Assembly (NCBI GenBank): GCA_949130495.1
Contig: OX422216.1
Coordinates: forward strand, 362,414,605 to 362,478,604
Origin: Sambucus nigra
Taxonomy: Eukaryota; Streptophyta; Magnoliopsida; Dipsacales; Adoxaceae
DNA: 64,000 bases
Reading direction: 5' to 3'
Shown here: piece by piece, positions 58,455-64,000 of the stretch
Position numbering within the stretch: position 1 is the stretch's first letter
Layout: the number at the start of each line of letters is the position of its first letter
Notes under the pieces: model-generated
What the model saw: the letters and a program-made list of their open reading frames with translations, nothing else
Told to the model about the DNA's origin: nothing
Database searches by the model: none
Position numbers and translations under genes: made by a program

Positions 58455-59933
58455 TGTAAGGACAAATTTCCAATCGAGTCAATTTTTTCATTGGCTTAAT
58501 TTCCAGCAAAACAATTTGAGTCATAGGATAGACAAGTTTTGTACCTATCAAACTTATGACATGTTGAAGATGTAGTGGCCAGAATTTATAGCTTCATCAT
58601 TGTCGATTTCAAGCGCCACGTTTTGCGTCATCAACATTTGAGGTTCCAAGTCTCCAAAGGTATGGATGTACTATTATATATATATATGAGCTTGGAAAAT
58701 ATGTTTGGGTGTTATTTTAATTGTATTTAAAGTACAAATAAGTTCTTATTTTGAAAAATTCTTTTTGGAAATTTTTAAGAGAAAACTTCATTTTTTTGAA
58801 ATGTCGTTCGAACAACATTTTTTCGTTCAAATTAGATTTCGTTCGCAAGAGGTTTATCAAACGAGGATCTAACGACAAAATGATTAAATCTTCTATTTTT
58901 TCGTTCCATGTTTCGTTCAAACGATCTCATTCGAACGAGTTTTTCCAACGAACTTTTGCCTTGTTCTTTCCCTTAGTTGTCACTAGATACTCGTTCGAAC
59001 GATGTCGTTCGAATGACTTATCGGCAGTTTGGAGCAGTTTTTAATTTTCCCTCCATTACTTTCCCCACTACCTTTCACCGAATTTTATGAGCGGTAAAAA
59101 CTTCTTGGAAACTAACTTTTGACATACTTTCCTCTAGAGTTTGAGAGAAAAAAGGTTTTCCATCAAAAGTTCATGTTTTGTGTTGTTAAATTCAAGGATT
59201 AAATTTCTTCAAAATACACATACACCTAATGTTTGTTTAAATCCTAGTTTCTGCTTATATATAATTACCTGGACTTTATTTGGCACTAGGTTCATCTCTA
59301 CCCCAATAAAGGAGAAGTTTGGGGTTTCATTCTCTACCAACAAAGGAGAAGAATTTTGTTTGCTGCATTGTTCCCATACGGAGATAGAGTTCGTGTGCGG
59401 GTTGACGGAGACCAAAGTCCCATCAGCAAATTTTGAGACTGTGGTGGAGTTTGTATTTATCAACTAGGAGTAGGTTGCTACAAGAAGATGCGTCAAGGCT
59501 TGTAGGGAGCCATGTTTAGGAAGTAATTCATTTGTCTTGTATTTGTAATTACCATACCTAGTGGACTTGTAGGCAAGGGTCGTCTGAGATTTTTTCCATT
59601 TGGGTTTTCCTCGTACATCTCCGTGTGAGATTGGTTAATTATAATTTAATTTAGTTCACGTCATAAGGTTAATTTTTGTAAAATTTATGTTAATTGATTT
59701 TGTCCTATATTGAAAAATTGAATATTTTATTGTTAGGAAAATTTTAGGACTTCGGTTAAATTAAATTTGTGGTTAAACAAAAATGCGACAATTTGTTTAA
59801 GTTTAATTTTAATGTGGAAGAAATAAATTTTTTAGCATTTAATTGTTATGTTTAATAGTAATTTTATTTGAAACTAAATTGAACGATCTCTTAATTTTAA
59901 GGAGTTTAAAATTTGGGGGCTTCTTCACTTTCA
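58455..59933 (+). repeat. 3' LTR of outer gag-only copia element
   Basis: 1479 bp, TGTAAGGACAAATTT...CACTTTCA, partner of 38683-40133. GTTCGAAC-type palindromes lie at 58806-59014. Confidence 0.88.
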
Positions 59934-62385
59934 CCCTATCTTATGGACATTAATAGATTTACGCATTTACTTGTCCCTTTAACTTTTACCTAAACAATTG
60001 TTACATTCATTCAAGTTAGGTTTTATGAACACATTTTACCACACAACCCATTTATTTTTATGTTCCATATTTCCTTATTCTTTTCTCGAAATCTTCCCAT
60101 ATCGCATACTTACGCTAGCTCTACACCGACGACTATGCACACCATATGATTTGGACATGATTTAGTCCTTTTAACCCAAAGGATTTGGGACCTTCTTTCT
60201 TATTCACGGTTTCATTCGAGTCCTTATTAACGTGATTAACATTTTACAAATGTTCATATTATTTCATTTCTTAACTTTTACCTGGCCAAAGCAAAAACTC
60301 GGACTTAATCGTCCGGTTTTCCGTTAACACTTGGAAGACGATTTCATTTCTTTTTTGAGTTTCTTATCCACACACACGTGATTTATACTAAAATCATTCA
60401 TGCATTAGGACTTAACTTATTTTCACACACATTAGTGTTTCACTTTCTTTAACATTTTTATTCCATGAAAATATTCCACTTTAAGTAAATTACCATCTAC
60501 CACTTGTTTACCAAACTTACAATTTAGTTCCTTAACAAGAGTTATTTCTAAAAAATGGTTATTAATTTTCCAACTTAGCATTTAAAACACTTAGCTATTT
60601 TAACACTTGTTTAATACCACACATTTGCCAACTTTGACGTTTGTTACTTTAACATCCTTAAGATATAAAATTTTACCCTTTACACAAGTGTACTTTTTAT
60701 TTCTTAGAAATTAACACTTCTTCCATTTAGAATTAGTAGTCACATACTATACCTCATTCAATATTTTGTTCCACACAATATCTATTTTTATTTAAAAGTT
60801 GTTCATTAATAGTCTTACTAGAAAAGACAATAAATATTATTATCAACATTTTTGTTCCATAACATGCTTATTATTTCCCTATCACTAGAAGTATACTGAA
60901 CTAACATTTCTTAGAGTTTTACTCCCTAAAATGTTAATTATTACATTCTACAAAGGATACACATAAATGTTATTTCCTTACATTTTTATTTCATAAAAAT
61001 GTCCATTATTTGTTTTTACTAGAAATGAACACTAATACCATTTTCTTAAATTTTTATTCCTTAAAAATGTCTATTATTTCTTTTTAGTAGAAACACACAC
61101 AAATACATTTTTGTTAAATTTTTATTCCATATAAAAATGTCATTGAATAGTATTCTAATTTTTTAGCACTTCTAAAACTCATTTAAACCTTCTTTTAAAT
61201 GCCCATTTTTCTTTAAAACATCAAGTGTGTATCTAATAAACTCATAAATACATGACAACCATTCTCCTACACACTTTTAAACTCAAACGGTGGAAAATAA
61301 CAATCTGAATTTTTTTCCAATCCAAAACCCGCTTTTAAACCTTTATTAGAAACCCATTTGTTCATCAAATCATAAAAATAGATCATTAAACTCCATGGAT
61401 GCAAACTATCACAAACCCTACATATATTAAGCCTAATATATGTAAACAATAAATTTGAAATTAAACTCAACAATAAACTTAAACTAAGATTAGTAAATCC
61501 CACCTTAAAAGAGCTCTAACAATGGTGGAAATAGTGTAGAAGATGGAGGATCGCCCACCTCCAAAGGTGGCCTCAGGGGGATCTCTAAAAGTCCTCTAAA
61601 CATGACTGCATTGTTACTCCAAGATTTTCTCCACACAAGTCTTCATGAAATTGCCTCTTCATCCTCAAGTACACATTCTTTTCAAACACCAAACAAACAT
61701 ACCTATAAATAAAAACACCATCTTCTTCCTCTAACTAGGTCACATACGATTTACTATGAAAACATAGGGTGGTGAGAAGTATTCTAGAGGTGGTTTAAAT
61801 AGTGTGTAGGTTGTTTAATATGGGTTGTTTATGATCTTAATAGTTATGGCCAGAAACACTTGCATGGAGGTTTCATCTTAGACAGAAAAAAGATGACTAC
61901 ATAAGATAATGAAAACTCCCCCCTTAGCATCCCATACTTGGACTTAAGTACTTAAAAAACTACCCTACCATCGAGATCATCTTACCTGAGATCCACAAGG
62001 AATTGGCAAGTGTCCAATCCAAGGGACCATACCATGACAACACTAAAACAAAAATTTCCCGCCTGATAACTACTTGGGTCCGTTGACCGTGGCTAGATGG
62101 CCGGTGGACCGGGTCCCATGTTAAAAACCTCACTTTTTTTTTTCTAATTTTGAAACCTTGGTATTTTTGTATATATTTTTAGTACTTTAAAAACTTTGTC
62201 AAATTATTTTTCTTGTCCACAAGGGTTTCTACAAAAATCGTGCAATGTTTTGACTTATATGTCGTGTGTTGGCAATATGATACCTTATAGTTATTCTCAT
62301 TAATAACTCATTCATTCCTCACATAATTTGCGTTGTACTCTACCAATATATTAAGTATAATCATTTGAACCTAAATGGATCTCAA
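59934..62385 (-). repeat. Family A right LTR, part 2
   Basis: Collinear with 27980-31200 but without the hAT element. Homology stops at about 62385 (AACCTAAATG), about 190 bp short of the LTR end seen at 31376. No gene. Confidence 0.78.
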
Positions 62386-62810
62386 TGCGGATTGTGGTTA
62401 CCCATTTCCGATTAGCCCATAAGAGTAGCCGACCACGCCCATAAAGACTAATTAAGTTCCCGGCCCAAATTATGGTCCACGTTTATTAAACTAACCCGAC
62501 ATAAGTCCAAATATATCCCTAAGAATCTCAGAGAGATATTCAAGGGATTCATGGCTTATCGTGGAGGTAATAACCGCATTCGATAATTAATAAATTGTAA
62601 CCCCTGGCTTGGGGCATGTGGACATCTAATAGAGAAACCCTCTTGAGAGATAGTTAATAAAAAGAAGTAGACCTCTCCAGGAATGTAGGCAATTTGCCTA
62701 ACCACGCATATTGTTGTGTTGTAATGGCATGTTTTTCATAATCTTCTGGTGATTGATTTCTTTTATAATTTGTGTTGTGTTTTTTTGTCACCAGAATTGG
62801 TGGCGTCAGT
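62386..62810 (+). other. Probable end of a Tat-type gypsy LTR and leader
   Basis: Non-coding, ending in a T-rich stretch, GTCACCAGAATTGGTGGCGT and CAGTGGGAAGAG. This resembles the TTGGCGCC...GTGGGAA primer-site region that starts the internal part of Tat/Ogre-type gypsy elements. The exact LTR edge cannot be fixed. Confidence 0.45.
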
Positions 62811-63997
62811 GGGAAGAGATTATTATTCCTATAAAAGCACTCATAAAATGTAAAGACAACAATGTCACCACAATAGCAATGTCCCTCAAGTAGGTGATAT
62901 CCAGGAACATCCTATCCCTCAAAGGTTGAGGTATGAGATTCATCATTCGAACCCCAGACTTTGCCAAGAAAGGCTCATTTCTGAGGAAATCCAGGGGCCC
63001 CTAGGTCCACCCAAATCTCTAGATTAAATGATGCTTATGAAGCCAAACTCCAAGAGTAGGAATAGGCCACATCCTAATAGGAAGATGAAAATGCTTGCCA
63101 AAAATGGAAACTAGAAAGAATAAAGAGAGAGCTCCACCGGAATACGAGGCGACACCACGATCGAACTCCTAGCCATCAGGTGAGCAAGTCTCGCAGCCGA
63201 GGAAGGATTCCTGGGTGTGGATCAGAAAGAATTGTGAAAAATATGTCAAATGGCGATCAATTAGAGAGATCTCAACAATCTCAATGCCAAAGAAGTCCTG
63301 GTTAGAAGAACGACAATATAAGGAGTTTGGTCCAAAGGGAGATGTACCAGCACCCAGCCCATCAGGGAGCCATACGCACGCGAGAGTTAGCCAGAAGAAT
63401 GCTAAAGACACAAATGAAGTCCCCTTTTTCAAGGGAACTAGAAGAAAAAGAGGCTTCAAAAAAGTTTATGATCCCCAAGTTCAATATTTATGATGGGAAG
63501 ACTTATCACGTTGATCATGTTCGGTAATATCGGCAAGCCGTGACCCTATGGAGTCATAATAATACGCTCATGTGTCGTATCTTTCGTTTGAGATTGCATG
63601 ATGTGGCCCAGAAGTGGTTCGATAGATACCACAAAGGTCCATCAAAAATTTTAAATCTTTGGCTGAGTTATTCACATATCGCTTCATAACAAGCATCTCA
63701 TAACAGAAGTGGATGGATGCACTGCTTACTATGAAAATAAATCCACAGGAGAACCTTAGGGAATAGGCCAAGAGGTACTGGGAAGTGTTTAATGAAATCA
63801 AGGATTGGTCGGAGCAGGTCACCGTACAATCCTTTAAAATCGGTTTCCCAATCTCCTTCCTACTGCATCAGTCCTTAACTAATAAGGAGGATACATTCAT
63901 TGACGACTTGATGGATCATATAGAGAAATGCACAAAAGTTGAATATGTCACCCAAATTAACTTAGGGGATAATTGTCGCAGAAAGGTGAGCAAATGA
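62811..63997 (+). pseudogene. Gag of a Tat-type Ty3/gypsy element, degenerate and cut by window end
   Basis: Plus-strand Gag in several frames. In the frame ending at 63527: SPFSRELEEKEASKKFMIPK, then FNIYDGKTYHVDHVR and a TAA at 63525-63527. The same frame continues with a piece carrying TLWSHNNTLMCRIFRLRL and AQKWFDRY. The last piece (63785-63997) has FNEIKDWSEQVTVQSFKIGF and HQSLTNKEDTFIDDLM. These match the Retrotrans_gag domain of non-chromoviral Tat-lineage elements (YDG...DHV...W...MCR.F...L...A..WF; then SF..G). At least one stop and two frameshifts. It ends TGA at 63997, three bases before the window end, so pol would lie outside. Confidence 0.78.
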
Positions 63998-64000
63998 ATG

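Larger units (their letters stand above)
38683..59933 (+). mobile_element. Gag-only SIRE-like copia element (TR-GAG type), outer copy
   Basis: LTRs at 38683-40133 and 58455-59933 share TAAGGACAAATTTCCAATCG at their starts and CACTTTCA at their ends. Flanks CCTTA (38678-38682) and CCCTA (59934-59938) are a 5-bp TSD with one change. A diverged PBS lies at 40137-40148. A polypurine tract AAGGGGGAGATT lies directly before the 3' LTR. Between them only a gag is found (40198-41324 continuing at 55725-56513). No protease, integrase or RT is seen. LTRs plus gag without pol fit the TR-GAG class of non-autonomous elements. The gag is split by the inner copy 41325-55719. Confidence 0.85.
16769..62385 (-). 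mobile_element. Family A: old non-autonomous LTR element, heavily nested
   Basis: Remnant of a minus-strand LTR retrotransposon. Its LTRs are split by later insertions: left LTR 16769-17272 plus 27975-31376, right LTR 37902-38682 plus 59934-62385. The two LTRs align over at least 2.8 kb. The PBS at 37888-37899 (minus strand TGGTATCAGAGC) abuts the right LTR. The minus strand has a degraded purine tract and an AAGACGAAATTCC motif next to the left LTR (31377-31415). The internal region (31377-33639 and 36919-37901) encodes nothing recognisable. It is the oldest layer of the nest and both outer ends are truncated. Confidence 0.75.

Noticed and set aside
63169..63459. Minus-strand 96-codon frame
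   Set aside because: Antisense shadow of the Tat-type gag.

Overview
This is nuclear DNA of a flowering plant, probably a eudicot. It is AT-rich, full of long (TA)n and (GA)n runs, and made almost entirely of nested transposable elements. I see no host protein gene, tRNA gene, rRNA gene or CRISPR array. The species cannot be named from the sequence. Most short open frames are chance frames in LTRs or microsatellites.

Left part (1-14334), mostly DNA transposons. An almost intact small LTR element (874-3668, TSD GCTAT, internal region of about 240 bp) sits at the apex of an older palindrome. A Mutator-like element (5344-8892) has TIRs of about 270 bp and a FAR1/MULE transposase broken by one frameshift and three in-frame stops. 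It is followed by a 179-bp palindromic MITE, two CACTA-like ends, a MITE, a 791-bp hAT element with a perfect 8-bp TSD (12011-12801), two hairpin repeats and the 3' end of a copia relic.

Right part (14335-62385), one deep nest. A truncated LTR (14335-16768) abuts an old non-autonomous minus-strand LTR element, here called family A, whose LTR pieces are 16769-17272 + 27975-31376 and 37902-38682 + 59934-62385. Its left LTR holds a decayed Tekay-type chromovirus (17273-27974) and a hAT element (28356-29102). Its internal region holds a solo LTR (33640-36918, TSD AGGAT). Its right LTR holds a gag-only SIRE-like copia element (38683-59933). The gag of that element is split by a second gag-only copia element (41325-55719), whose 3' LTR is in turn split by a gypsy-type LARD with no protein gene (46554-55121, TSD TTTTT). 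The undisrupted 5' LTR of the second copia element gives the empty site for the LARD. The window ends in a degenerate Tat-type gypsy leader and gag (62386-63997).

Most unusual signals. (1) The LARD carries a 138-bp tandem unit holding a 41-nt stem-loop whose outer stem differs between copies by paired substitutions, so it looks like a conserved RNA structure in an element with no protein. (2) Unrelated LTR families carry clusters of different short palindromes with a TCGA core. In three clusters these are spaced at about 21-22 bp or multiples of it, which is two turns of the DNA helix.
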